DNA from: Nitrosophilus kaiyonis
GTDB lineage: Bacteria > Campylobacterota > Campylobacteria > Campylobacterales > Nitratiruptoraceae
Assembly: GCF_027943725.1 (NCBI RefSeq)
Contig: NZ_AP025696.1
Coordinates: 434,001 to 498,000 of the forward strand
Length of the DNA: 64,000 nucleotides
Reading direction: 5' to 3'
The position numbers and the translations under genes are program-made. The notes beneath the pieces were generated by a model. It had not been told where the DNA came from and did no database searches. It worked only from the letters and a program-made list of their open reading frames with translations. Positions 56,566 through 64,000 of the stretch are shown here, piece by piece; within the stretch, counting starts at the first letter, position 1; the number at the start of each line of letters is the position of its first letter.

Positions 56566-57656
56566 GTTAATATTCCTCTTTGTTCCACTCTTTTTAAATC
56601 CTTTGTTTTTTTATAGATGTCAATAAGTTCCTGTGCAATATTTTTTTTATGCATAAGAGCTATCAAAGAAGAGAGTTTCTCTTTTTCGCCTAGTTCATCA
56701 AAAACTCTCTCTTTTTCCATGCGATAAAGAGTTTCAAGACCAAACTCTTGGATAGATAATGAACGCTCATTTTGAATATAAATACCACTTAGTCCATGGC
56801 GCGCAGCATCCCATTTATTTTGCTTATGAATTTGATGGTGAAGTTTTTCCAAAGGAGCACTCTGAGCATAAAGACAAAGTGCTCTAAAAAGTGATATAAG
56901 TAGTTCAATCCTTTCAAAATCTGGCAATGCATCACATACTCGAAGCTCTACAGTACCAAAATCTGGATGTATCCGAACATCCCACCATACATCTTTGATA
57001 GATTTGACCATATTTGCATTTTCTAAAATAACAAAAAGATTCACATACTCTTTGAATGAATCAAAATATTCTGGAATACCAGCTCTTGGAAGCATCTCAA
57101 AAATTTTTGTGCGAAAAGAGAGAAGCCCTGTATTTTCACCGTTATAAAAAGGTGAGCTTGCACTCAAAGCTAAAAAGAGAGGAAGATAGTTGATACTAAA
57201 ATTAAAAGCTCTCAATGCACTTGAGAGATCAGGCATACCTACATGAATATGAAATCCACATATGAGAAATTTTCTCAAAACATATTGAAGTTCATGTAAA
57301 AAGGATATATATCTAGGGTCCTTTGTTATCTCATCACGAAGGCGCTCTTCAAAGGCGTGGGTTCCAAGAGCTGTAATGCATGCTCCGCTCTCTTTTGCCT
57401 TTTTATCAACAATGTGCGCCAACTCTTGTAATTTTTGAACAGCCTCTTTAGAATTTGAACATACAGGAGTGACAAGCTCCACCATGCTCTCAAGCAGCTC
57501 TTTATGAATAAAAGGGCGCAAATCCATCGAGAGAGAATTCAAAATTTTTGGAGCCAATGGCACAACTTCAAGACTCTTTTTATCTACAAGTCTTACTTCT
57601 AATTCTGCTCCAACACTATAAGCCCTAGTTGACGGCTTAAAATTTGTATCAATCAT
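56562..57656 (-). CDS. GCS2-family carboxylate-amine ligase (YbdK-like)
   Basis: About 364 aa. Blocks: SVGAELEVRLVD, HKELLESMVELVTPVC, GTHAFEE, ICGFHIHVGMPD, FRTKIFEMLPRAGIPEYF, HPDFGTVELRVCDALPDFERIE. The family makes gamma-glutamyl amides; YbdK has weak glutamate-cysteine ligase activity. No glutathione synthetase is nearby. Arginine codons are often CGC, CGT or CGG, unlike neighbours, which suggests recent acquisition. ATG 57656 is preferred over an in-frame TTG two codons earlier. The ribosome site is weak. Confidence 0.88.
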   Translation of the reverse strand: MIDTNFKPSTRAYSVGAELEVRLVDKKSLEVVPLAPKILNSLSMDLRPFIHKELLESMVELVTPVCSNSKEAVQKLQELAHIVDKKAKESGACITALGTHAFEERLRDEITKDPRYISFLHELQYVLRKFLICGFHIHVGMPDLSSALRAFNFSINYLPLFLALSASSPFYNGENTGLLSFRTKIFEMLPRAGIPEYFDSFKEYVNLFVILENANMVKSIKDVWWDVRIHPDFGTVELRVCDALPDFERIELLISLFRALCLYAQSAPLEKLHHQIHKQNKWDAARHGLSGIYIQNERSLSIQEFGLETLYRMEKERVFDELGEKEKLSSLIALMHKKNIAQELIDIYKKTKDLKRVEQRGILT

Positions 57657-57673
57657 TACCAAATCTTTATAGA

Positions 57674-58117
57674 TTATTGCAACTCATTTTCATTGAAGTT
57701 TTTATAGATTTTTTTTAAAATCGCAAAGTGCTTAGAGGTAAAAAAAGTATTATCGCCTACACTTTTTTTAAAATTTGTAAAGCTCTTTTTTGCCTCTTTT
57801 GGCTTTTTTAAAAGAAGCTGAGCTTCTGCCATATACTCATAAGCATAATTTTCTCCCATTTCTACTGCCTTTTTGGCAGCTTCAAGCGCTTTAGTTGGTT
57901 CTTTTGATAAAAGATAATACCATGCAGCTTTTCCATAAACTTTTGTACTGTTTAAATAATCTGCATAAAATTTACACTCATTTACTTTTGAGGTATCTCC
58001 TTTTTTTGCAACATAATAGTTACATTTCATCTGAGCTTTATTGAGATTGCATTTTGTGCAAACTTTATCTGATGCAAATATAAATAGTGGTAAAATAAAT
58101 AAAAGCAGTTTTTTCAT
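57674..58117 (-). CDS. Periplasmic TPR-like protein
   Basis: 147 aa with a signal peptide (MKKLLLFILPLFIFA). The N-terminal cysteine set CTKCN...CNYY...ECKFYA (4 Cys) may form disulfides. Residues about 75-125 form one or two tetratricopeptide-like repeats (KALEAAKKAVEMGENYAYEYMAEAQLLLKKPKEAKKSFTNF). Function unknown. Same strand as and 17 nt from the ligase gene. Confidence 0.75.
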   Translation of the reverse strand: MKKLLLFILPLFIFASDKVCTKCNLNKAQMKCNYYVAKKGDTSKVNECKFYADYLNSTKVYGKAAWYYLLSKEPTKALEAAKKAVEMGENYAYEYMAEAQLLLKKPKEAKKSFTNFKKSVGDNTFFTSKHFAILKKIYKNFNENELQ

Positions 58118-58139
58118 TATTTTCTCCTAAAGGAATAGA

Positions 58140-58421
58140 ATGGTTAAACATATTGTATTTATGAAATTCCCTGATTTTAGTTTAGCAAAAATAGCTAAAG
58201 AGAAACTTTTAAGTATGAAAGGAAATATTGAATTTTTAAAAGATATAGAGGTTGGTATTGATTTTTCAAGAAGTGATAGAAGTTACGATTTGGCTTTAGT
58301 TACTATATTTGAAACAAAAGAGGATTTAGAAAAATATAGAGTCCATCCATACCATCAAGAAATAGTAAAATGGCTTAAAGCAAATGATACAAAAACAAAG
58401 GTTGTTGATTATGAAATCTAA
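58140..58421 (+). CDS. Dabb (stress-responsive A/B barrel) domain protein
   Basis: 93 aa. [13 protein letters not shown] at the start, [28 protein letters not shown] at the end: the dimeric alpha-beta barrel pattern of the Dabb family. Substrate unknown. Its end overlaps moaC by 11 nt. Confidence 0.88.
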   Translation: MVKHIVFMKFPDFSLAKIAKEKLLSMKGNIEFLKDIEVGIDFSRSDRSYDLALVTIFETKEDLEKYRVHPYHQEIVKWLKANDTKTKVVDYEI

Positions 58422-58896
58422 CTTGACACATTTAGATGAAAAAAATAAACCCAAAATGGTAGATGTTGGAATAAAAGATGAAACTGAGAGGGTTGCAGTA
58501 GCAAGCGGAATTATAAAAATGAGCAAAGAGGCGTATGAAGCCATTATAAATCAAACTACAAAAAAAGGAGCCGTACTTCATACAGCAGTAGTTGCAGCTA
58601 TTATGGGAACAAAAAAAACTCCGGATCTAATTCCTATGTGCCATCCCTTGCTTTTGACATCTATAAATTGTGATATTGAAGAGTTACCAGATCTTCCAGG
58701 ATTTAAACTCTATGTTACATGCAAATTAAAAGGAAGAACTGGTGTTGAAATGGAGGCATTAACAGGTGTTAGTATAGGGCTTTTGACAATTTATGATATG
58801 GTTAAAGCTATTGATAAAGGCATGATTATAGAAAATATTCAGTTAGAGAAAAAAAGTGGAGGCAAAAGCGGAGATTTTATCCGAAAAAATATATAA
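58411..58896 (+). CDS. moaC: Cyclic pyranopterin monophosphate synthase
   Basis: Second half of the first step of molybdenum cofactor synthesis. 161 aa from ATG 58411. Motifs: [78 protein letters not shown] and KSGGKSG. moaA, its partner, is not here. Confidence 0.97.
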   Translation: MKSNLTHLDEKNKPKMVDVGIKDETERVAVASGIIKMSKEAYEAIINQTTKKGAVLHTAVVAAIMGTKKTPDLIPMCHPLLLTSINCDIEELPDLPGFKLYVTCKLKGRTGVEMEALTGVSIGLLTIYDMVKAIDKGMIIENIQLEKKSGGKSGDFIRKNI

Positions 58897-58908
58897 AAAG
58901 GATGAAAA

Positions 58909-59979
58909 ATGAAAAAGATTATTTATTGGATAAGCATATTTTTAATTCTTCCAAATCTTTTGCTTTCACAAGAGTTGATAACTTCATCAAAAAAATACAA
59001 ATTTGAATCAGGTGACAAAATCATATTTTTTACTGATTTTAAAAAATGCCCTGTTGGTGAGACTCCAGAAGAGTTTGACGATATAAAGGGAATGATAGAG
59101 TGTGTAAGATATAAAGATCATATTTGGATTGGTGGAAGTAATAGTAATTCTTTTAGTTTAACAAAAAAAATAGATATTGGAAAAGATGATTTTTCAATAG
59201 AATTTACTTTATTACCATATAAATATAGAGATGTTGAGATAGGATTTGAACTATTTACAGAAGATCCATTAAAACCTGGAGTAAAAGCTTTTAAAACGTT
59301 AAAGTTAGATGCAGATCCAATGAATTGCAATATAAAATTAATAGGTCTTGGAGTTATAAAAGAATCACTTAGAAAATGTCCAAAAAAAGCATTTAATTTT
59401 GCAATACAAGCAAGAAGATCCCAATTACGTATTTTTCTCAATGGAAAACGCATTGGTTTTGCTCCTTTAAAATTAGATAAACCAATAATTGCTATCAAAT
59501 GGTACAGATGGGGATTGGCTCCAAAACCATTTGATATACTTCTTAGTAATATAAAAGTTGCAAAATATACAAAAAAGGAAAAAAAACCAACACCTGAAAA
59601 ATTGGGAATTGAAGTTAAAAAGATAAAAGAGGGTTTAAAACTAACTATCCCTGAAAAGGTTCTATTTGATTTTAATAAATTTATATTAAAGTCTAAGGCA
59701 AAAGAGGCATTAGATATTATTGGAGATATAATTCATCAAAATAGTGTAAAACAGATTGTTGTAACAGGATATACTGATAATATTGGAAGCGATCAATATA
59801 ATCTTAAACTGTCTCTTCAGCGTGCTCAATCAGTTGCAGACTATCTTATCTATTGTAAAAATATTGATCCAAATCTTTTCAAAATCATAGGAAAAGGCAA
59901 AAATAATCCAATTGCAAGCAATGATACCCCAGAAGGAAGAGCTAAAAATAGAAGAGTGGAAATAAAACTGATAAAATGA
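58909..59979 (+). CDS. OmpA-family protein with N-terminal lectin-like domain
   Basis: 356 aa. Signal peptide (about 1-20), then a beta-rich domain (about 25-225) with the phrase pattern of concanavalin/LamG-like sandwiches (FSIEFTLLPYKYRDVEIGFELF, RIFLNGKRIG) and conserved cysteines, then an OmpA peptidoglycan-binding domain (about 245-355: VLFDFNKFILKSKAKEALDII, GYTDNIGSDQYNLKLSLQRAQSVADYL, ASNDTPEGRAKNRRVEI). Probably an outer-membrane or periplasmic structural protein. The stop overlaps the next gene by 4 nt. Confidence 0.85.
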   Translation: MKKIIYWISIFLILPNLLLSQELITSSKKYKFESGDKIIFFTDFKKCPVGETPEEFDDIKGMIECVRYKDHIWIGGSNSNSFSLTKKIDIGKDDFSIEFTLLPYKYRDVEIGFELFTEDPLKPGVKAFKTLKLDADPMNCNIKLIGLGVIKESLRKCPKKAFNFAIQARRSQLRIFLNGKRIGFAPLKLDKPIIAIKWYRWGLAPKPFDILLSNIKVAKYTKKEKKPTPEKLGIEVKKIKEGLKLTIPEKVLFDFNKFILKSKAKEALDIIGDIIHQNSVKQIVVTGYTDNIGSDQYNLKLSLQRAQSVADYLIYCKNIDPNLFKIIGKGKNNPIASNDTPEGRAKNRRVEIKLIK

Positions 59980-60917
59980 AAAAGATAACAATATTAATTT
60001 TTTTAACAACATTTCTTTTAAGCTGTCCTCCTTTAATGGATAGGATTGATATATATTTTAATAAACCTGGAATAACTACTATTAAAGAGCAAAAAGATAA
60101 TTTAAAAGAGATTGCTAACAATATAGGATTTAAAAACATAGATTTTTTATATGAAAATATTCCACAACTTCATATAATGCTTTATTCTAAAAAATATGTA
60201 AATAAAATCTATACAAGTATCGACCTTAGTCCATGGTTTAAAAATAAAAAGTGTATAAAAAGCTGGGAAACTTTTCATGAGTGTATGAATAAAAAAGAAA
60301 ATTATGAAGATGAAATTTTATATAGAAAGCTTGACCAGCAATTTGTCTCTAAAATAATCTGTCAAAAAGGTTGTGATGATATAAATTTTGTAAAATGGCA
60401 TCTTAAATGGATTTCTCCTAGTAATATCGCACTTGAAACCGATATTGACGCAAAAGGAGATTTTAAAAATATCCAAGAGGCTAAAAAAACTCTTGCAAAA
60501 ATTAATGAACTTTTGAAAAAAGTTGTTTATGGTGCAAAATTTCCAGAAAATTATGATGAAATAAAAAATAAAAATGAAACATACTTTGAAAATAGTATAA
60601 CTATAATTGATAAAAATATTTCTAAAAAGATAAAAAATCTTTTAAATTATCTCATAAAACAAAAAATTATAAAGGGATTACAAAAAAATGATCTAAAAGA
60701 GATTGCCAACCTTTCAAAAGGTGGAAAGATGATTTTTTATCTATCTAAAGAGTGTGATCCCAAAAATATCGCTCCACTTTGTTTTTCAAAACTCCAATTT
60801 CCAAATAAAAAATCTATCTGCGAGAAAAAAACCAAAACAGGTTGGCACTCAATATCTAATGGAAACAAAATAGATTTTGATAGTAAAAAATGCCCAAAAA
60901 TTGAATTTCTTAAATAA
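59976..60917 (+). CDS. Putative lipoprotein of unknown function
   Basis: 313 aa. The signal peptide ends in a lipobox (TTFLLSC, Cys17). The rest is Lys/Ile-rich with three cysteine pairs (CIKSWETFHEC, CQKGC, CDPKNIAPLC) that may form disulfides. No family recognised. Translationally coupled (ATGA) to the OmpA-lectin gene, so the two likely work together at the cell envelope. Confidence 0.7.
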   Translation: MKKITILIFLTTFLLSCPPLMDRIDIYFNKPGITTIKEQKDNLKEIANNIGFKNIDFLYENIPQLHIMLYSKKYVNKIYTSIDLSPWFKNKKCIKSWETFHECMNKKENYEDEILYRKLDQQFVSKIICQKGCDDINFVKWHLKWISPSNIALETDIDAKGDFKNIQEAKKTLAKINELLKKVVYGAKFPENYDEIKNKNETYFENSITIIDKNISKKIKNLLNYLIKQKIIKGLQKNDLKEIANLSKGGKMIFYLSKECDPKNIAPLCFSKLQFPNKKSICEKKTKTGWHSISNGNKIDFDSKKCPKIEFLK

Positions 60918-60919
60918 AG

Positions 60920-61186
60920 CTATAAAACCATTTTAATATCAACATGGGCTTTTAATTTTTTAAATATAATTTCTCTCTCTTCTTCAGAGTGAACCAATAT
61001 ATCTGCATTAAAACTTTGGTATTTTCCTCTTTTGCTCTGCTTTGAAAAAGTTATGGTACATGGTCTATTTGTTACACTTTGTATTGCTTCTCTTGTTTTT
61101 CTTGCATTTTCTCCAATAACTTTATATCTCCATACTGTTGGATACTCTATTTGAACTTTTTGTTCAAAATCTTTTAACTCTTTCAT
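60920..61186 (-). CDS. DUF493 (YbeD-like) protein
   Basis: 88 aa. EYPTVWRYKVIGEN, SKRGKYQSFNADILVHSEEEREIIFKKLKAHVDIKMVL fits the small ferredoxin-like YbeD/DUF493 family. Possibly ligand-sensing; role unknown. Convergent with the lipoprotein gene and divergent from the helicase gene. Confidence 0.88.
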   Translation of the reverse strand: MKELKDFEQKVQIEYPTVWRYKVIGENARKTREAIQSVTNRPCTITFSKQSKRGKYQSFNADILVHSEEEREIIFKKLKAHVDIKMVL

Positions 61187-61261
61187 TTATCTCCTTATTA
61201 TATTTATTTTCATTATAACATATTACTCTTAAAAGCTTAAGTCTTGTTAAGGTTATTAAGA

Positions 61262-61418
61262 TATAATGCGCTCATGCCTTTGATAGGCGCTAAAGTTTAC
61301 GATTCGATCCCCTTATCACCTCTATAAAACTTCTCGCAAAATTTTTGCTTTAGATGTGACTTTTGATTGAATCGACATTAATTGCACATCGAAGGTAAAT
61401 TTTTTATAAAGAGAGAAA
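61262..61418 (+). promoter_or_regulatory. Structured 5' leader of the DEAD-box helicase gene
   Basis: TATAAT at 61262-61267 predicts a start near 61274 and an untranslated leader of about 145 nt. It is G/C-richer than other gaps and carries exclusive pairings: GATGTG (61353-61358) with CACATC (61385-61390), versus TTCGAT (61303-61308) with ATCGAA (61388-61393); CGATTC (61300-61305) also fits GAATCG (61369-61374). Such leaders suit cold-shock or autoregulation of an RNA helicase. Confidence 0.6.
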
Positions 61419-62816
61419 ATGACTTTTCAAGATTTTAATCTTAAACCCCAAATCCAAAAAGCTATAGATTTAGCTGGATTTAAAGAGCCAAGCCCAATAC
61501 AAAAAGAGGCAATTCCAGTAATTTTATCTGGCAAAGATATGGTAGGCCAGGCTCATACAGGAACTGGGAAAACTGCAGCATTTGCACTTCCAGTTTTAAA
61601 TATGCTTGAATTAAATGGCGAAGTTGAAGCTTTGGTTATTGTTCCAACAAGAGAGCTTGCAACTCAAGTAAGTGATGAAATTTTTAGACTTGGAAAATAT
61701 TTAGGTATAAAAACAGCTACCGTTTATGGTGGAAGTTCATACTCAAGGCAACTTCATCATATAGAAAATGCTTCTGTAGTTATTGCAACTCCAGGAAGGC
61801 TTCTTGATCTATTAAAAAGCGGGAAAATAGAGTTAAATCCAAGCTTTGTTGTTTTAGATGAAGCAGATGAAATGCTTGATATGGGCTTTTTAGATGATAT
61901 AAAGGCGATTTTTGAATTTTTACCATCAAATAGACAGACACTTTTATTCAGTGCAACTATGCCAAATGAGATAAAAGAGTTAGCATCAAAAATTTTATAC
62001 AATCCAGAATTTATCTCTATAACAAAAAAAGAGGTTACAAATGTAAATATTAAACAGTTTTATTATGTTGTTGATGAAAAAGAGAGAGATGAAGCACTTA
62101 TTAGACTTCTAGATTTTAAAAATCCAAAAAAAGCCATTATATTTTGTAGAATGAAAGTTGAAGTTGATAGATTAAATGAGTTTTTAAATTCCCAAGGATT
62201 TAATTCATTAGCGCTTCATGGAGATATAGCACAAAGACAAAGAGAAGAGGTTATTAAAAATTTTAAAAGAGGAAATGGTGAAATTTTAATAGCTACAGAT
62301 GTTGCTGCAAGAGGACTTGATATCAGTGATGTTACTCATGTTTTTAACTATCATATTCCTTTTGACCCACAAAGTTATGTTCACAGAATAGGAAGAACAG
62401 GAAGAGCAGGACGCGAAGGAATAGCAGTTAGTATAGTTACTCCTCATGAATTTAAACAGTTGCTAAAAATTCAAAAAGAGGTAGGAAGTGCTCTAATTAA
62501 TAAAGAGATTCCAACTTCAAGCGAATTAAAAATGAAAAAACAAAAAACTACACTTGAGACTATACTTTCTCAAGAAATAAGTAAAGAGGCAATTGAACTT
62601 TTAAATCTACTTGAGGGCGAAATTGATCTTTCAACTGCAGCATTAAAATTAGCCTCTATGGTTATAAAAAATGAAAAAGTAAGCCCAAAAGAGAAAATTG
62701 GAAAAAGCAAAAAAGAGATTGAAAAACTTATTTCTCAATTTGAAAATGAAGCTAAAAGACCAAAAAGAAGAGGCTCTTTTAATAGAGGACGAAGAAGAAG
62801 TACAAGAAGACATTAA
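61419..62816 (+). CDS. DEAD-box RNA helicase
   Basis: 465 aa. All motifs are present: Q motif (FKEPSPIQKEAIP), AHTGTGKT (GTGKT 48-52), PTRELA, TPGR, DEAD (147-150), SAT, HGDIAQRQRE, ATDVAARGLD and HRIGRTGRAG. The C-terminal extension ends in an Arg-rich RNA-binding tail (RPKRRGSFNRGRRRSTRRH). Likely the ribosome assembly / cold-shock helicase (RhlE/CsdA-like) of this organism. Confidence 0.96.
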   Translation: MTFQDFNLKPQIQKAIDLAGFKEPSPIQKEAIPVILSGKDMVGQAHTGTGKTAAFALPVLNMLELNGEVEALVIVPTRELATQVSDEIFRLGKYLGIKTATVYGGSSYSRQLHHIENASVVIATPGRLLDLLKSGKIELNPSFVVLDEADEMLDMGFLDDIKAIFEFLPSNRQTLLFSATMPNEIKELASKILYNPEFISITKKEVTNVNIKQFYYVVDEKERDEALIRLLDFKNPKKAIIFCRMKVEVDRLNEFLNSQGFNSLALHGDIAQRQREEVIKNFKRGNGEILIATDVAARGLDISDVTHVFNYHIPFDPQSYVHRIGRTGRAGREGIAVSIVTPHEFKQLLKIQKEVGSALINKEIPTSSELKMKKQKTTLETILSQEISKEAIELLNLLEGEIDLSTAALKLASMVIKNEKVSPKEKIGKSKKEIEKLISQFENEAKRPKRRGSFNRGRRRSTRRH

Positions 62817-62817
62817 A

Positions 62818-62990
62818 TATTAGTAATTGGTTATTGGTATATTAGTATATTAGATTAGAAATATAATTTTTACCAATAACTAATAACCAATATACCAATT
62901 ACTCATCTCTAACTCCTTTACTGCTTCAAAGCTTCACTACCTAATATCTTACCATTTATGTTCCATTCCACTATCATCTATTTTCTTTCA
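62818..62990. repeat. Heptad arrays plus octad tail after the helicase gene
   Basis: Left: TAATTGG, TTATTGG, TATATTAG. Right: CCAATAA, CTAATAA, CCAATTA. Then octad-like CTTTACTG, CTTCACTA, TTCCACTA words (62908-62975). Between two plus-strand genes. Confidence 0.75.
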
Positions 62991-63032
62991 AATAGGTTTT
63001 GATATAATATTTAAAACTAAGAAGGCTTGGCA

Positions 63033-63995
63033 ATGCAAGAACTTATCAAAAAGGCTATCACAAAAGAGGATTTAGAAAAAGCAGTTTCTACAATTATTGA
63101 AGATATCAAATCTGAAAAAGAGAAAAAAATTGAAGAGTTAATATCTGAAATTGATAAAATAAACAGAGAAATAGAACATGAAAAAGAGGATCTTAAAAAT
63201 AGACTTAATGATGCTTTCAAACTACTTGAAAATTTAGCACAAGAACTTGAAGATGAAAAAAGATATGAACTTATAAAAATAATAGAAAAAAATAAACTAA
63301 AAAGTTTAGAGTTTTTAGGAATTTTAAAAGAAACAACAGAAGCTGCCTTTATTACAGCTATAGAAAAAAATGAAGATTTAGAAGAAACTATAAAAGAGAT
63401 AACAAAAAATCTCACTTTTGAAACTATTGATACAAAAGTAGACAAAGAGCATATTGAAGATGTGGCTAAAACTATCTTACAAGTTGCCTCTGAAATTGCA
63501 AGTGTTTCTATTAATTATAGTGATGAAATTTTAAGAGGAACAATATTTGGAGTAAAAGAAGGTATATCAAAATCGATTGAAAAATTTAAAGAATCTATAG
63601 AATTTACTCCAATAGAAGCAAGAGAGCTTGTTTTTGAAAATTATGACAAAATTGTAAAAGATCTCGAAAATATAGATCAAATCTATATATCTTGCATCAA
63701 AGATATAGCATATAAAAGTGATGCTGGAATAAAAGAGAAAATATTAGAAATATCAAAAGAGCTTGAAAGTGTAATATATAGGCTAAAACATGAAGCACAA
63801 AATGCTATAAATATATTTAAAATAAAATTTTCAGATTTTACAAATGAGGCAAAATCAACAACATCTATATTTAAAGAGAAAGCCGAAGATGCGAAAAAAC
63901 TTGGTCTTAGAGTTTTTGAGATGGCAAAAGCTGCTATCAATGGAGCTATAAAAGGTGCAAAAGAAGCAATAAATAAGGAAAAAAATGAAAAATAG
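63033..63995 (+). CDS. Long helical/coiled-coil protein of unknown function
   Basis: 320 aa from ATG 63033 (AGAAGG 7 nt before). Residues about 20-80 form a charged coiled coil (EKEKKIEELISEIDKINREIEHEKEDLKNRL). The rest is amphipathic helical with Ala/Gly-rich stretches (ILRGTIFGVKEGISKSIEKF, AAINGAIKGAKEAI) recalling phasin- or LEA-like proteins. No membrane segment or signal. Family not named with confidence. The gene ends 5 nt before the window edge, overlapping the next start. Confidence 0.7.
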   Translation: MQELIKKAITKEDLEKAVSTIIEDIKSEKEKKIEELISEIDKINREIEHEKEDLKNRLNDAFKLLENLAQELEDEKRYELIKIIEKNKLKSLEFLGILKETTEAAFITAIEKNEDLEETIKEITKNLTFETIDTKVDKEHIEDVAKTILQVASEIASVSINYSDEILRGTIFGVKEGISKSIEKFKESIEFTPIEARELVFENYDKIVKDLENIDQIYISCIKDIAYKSDAGIKEKILEISKELESVIYRLKHEAQNAINIFKIKFSDFTNEAKSTTSIFKEKAEDAKKLGLRVFEMAKAAINGAIKGAKEAINKEKNEK

Positions 63996-64000
63996 ATTTT
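63985..64000 (+). CDS. Possible start of a further gene, cut by the window edge
   Basis: ATG 63985 follows AAGGA by 4 nt and overlaps the previous stop. Only MKNRF can be read before the end, so this rests on the ribosome site alone. Confidence 0.3.

Noticed and set aside
61261-61320. tRNA-like sequence (GATTCGATCC resembles a T-loop)
   Set aside because: No acceptor, D or anticodon stem can be formed around it on either strand; better explained as helicase leader.

Overview
The window is a contiguous piece of an AT-rich bacterial chromosome. It almost certainly comes from the Campylobacterota (former Epsilonproteobacteria). Evidence: futalosine-pathway menaquinone genes (mqnA, mqnD), a CiaB-family gene, a DUF507-carA pair, recA-eno with a FtsB-like and an AMIN-domain gene, topA next to bioB, cdsA-dxr, and the order gltX / SurA-like / accC-accB / dcd, which I recall from Campylobacter jejuni. 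Arginine is encoded almost entirely by AGA. The genus cannot be fixed from sequence alone; a free-living respiratory organism is likely (diheme peroxidase, molybdenum cofactor genes, copper-type receptor). There is no rRNA, recognisable tRNA, CRISPR array, prophage or intact insertion sequence.

Layout. 1-4.9 kb: sensor kinase, a DsbD/TauE-like membrane protein and a TonB-dependent copper-type receptor whose ribosome binding site lies in a hairpin. 5-10.8 kb: a minus-strand run (aminotransferase, hisZ, purA, DUF507, carA, two small unknowns). 10.9-18.5 kb: hsp20, ciaB, rdgB, an MFS transporter flanked by structured DNA elements, tlpA-like, moeA, moaE, moaD. 18.6-25.5 kb: mqnA, then an overlapping run of diheme peroxidase, GGDEF/EAL protein and large NAD-glutamate dehydrogenase. 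25.5-35.3 kb: gltX, SurA-like, dapD, accC/accB, dcd, asnB, corA-like and a degenerate aminotransferase. 35.4-40 kb: topA, phosphodiesterase, bioB, antiporter. 40.3-50 kb: AMIN, FtsB-like, eno, recA, mqnD, murB, tpx, tsaD, a coiled-coil lipoprotein, a frameshifted GDPD gene, dxr, cdsA. 50.1-55 kb: rqcH, a MazEF-like module, leuC, sfsA, mobA. 55-64 kb: a gamma-glutamyl ligase/transferase pair of foreign-looking codon use, TPR protein, Dabb, moaC, an OmpA-lipoprotein pair, DUF493, a DEAD-box helicase with a long leader, and a coiled-coil protein.

The most unusual signal is between the genes. Nearly every gap over about 100 bp holds degenerate tandem words of 7 or 8 nt (TCATTGG/TCATTAG, GGAATTA, TTCAACC, TTCCACTA, GTTAAGTG types). 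They usually occur as two opposed arrays around an unlike core, so the gap can fold into a long imperfect hairpin. They resemble the heptanucleotide STRR repeats of filamentous cyanobacteria. Their words contain ATG and TAG, so they supply stop codons (moaE) and spurious upstream starts (sensor kinase, ciaB, mqnA). Three gaps also hold nested multi-hairpin elements. Two genes, the TauE-like gene and mobA, appear to start at AUA, each exactly 6 nt after AAGGA.

Functional themes: molybdenum cofactor synthesis is scattered over three loci (moeA/moaE/moaD, mobA, moaC); menaquinone synthesis over two (mqnA, mqnD); fatty-acid, lysine, biotin and isoprenoid precursor genes are the housekeeping core. 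All assignments come from reading the sequence and recalled family features; no database search was run.
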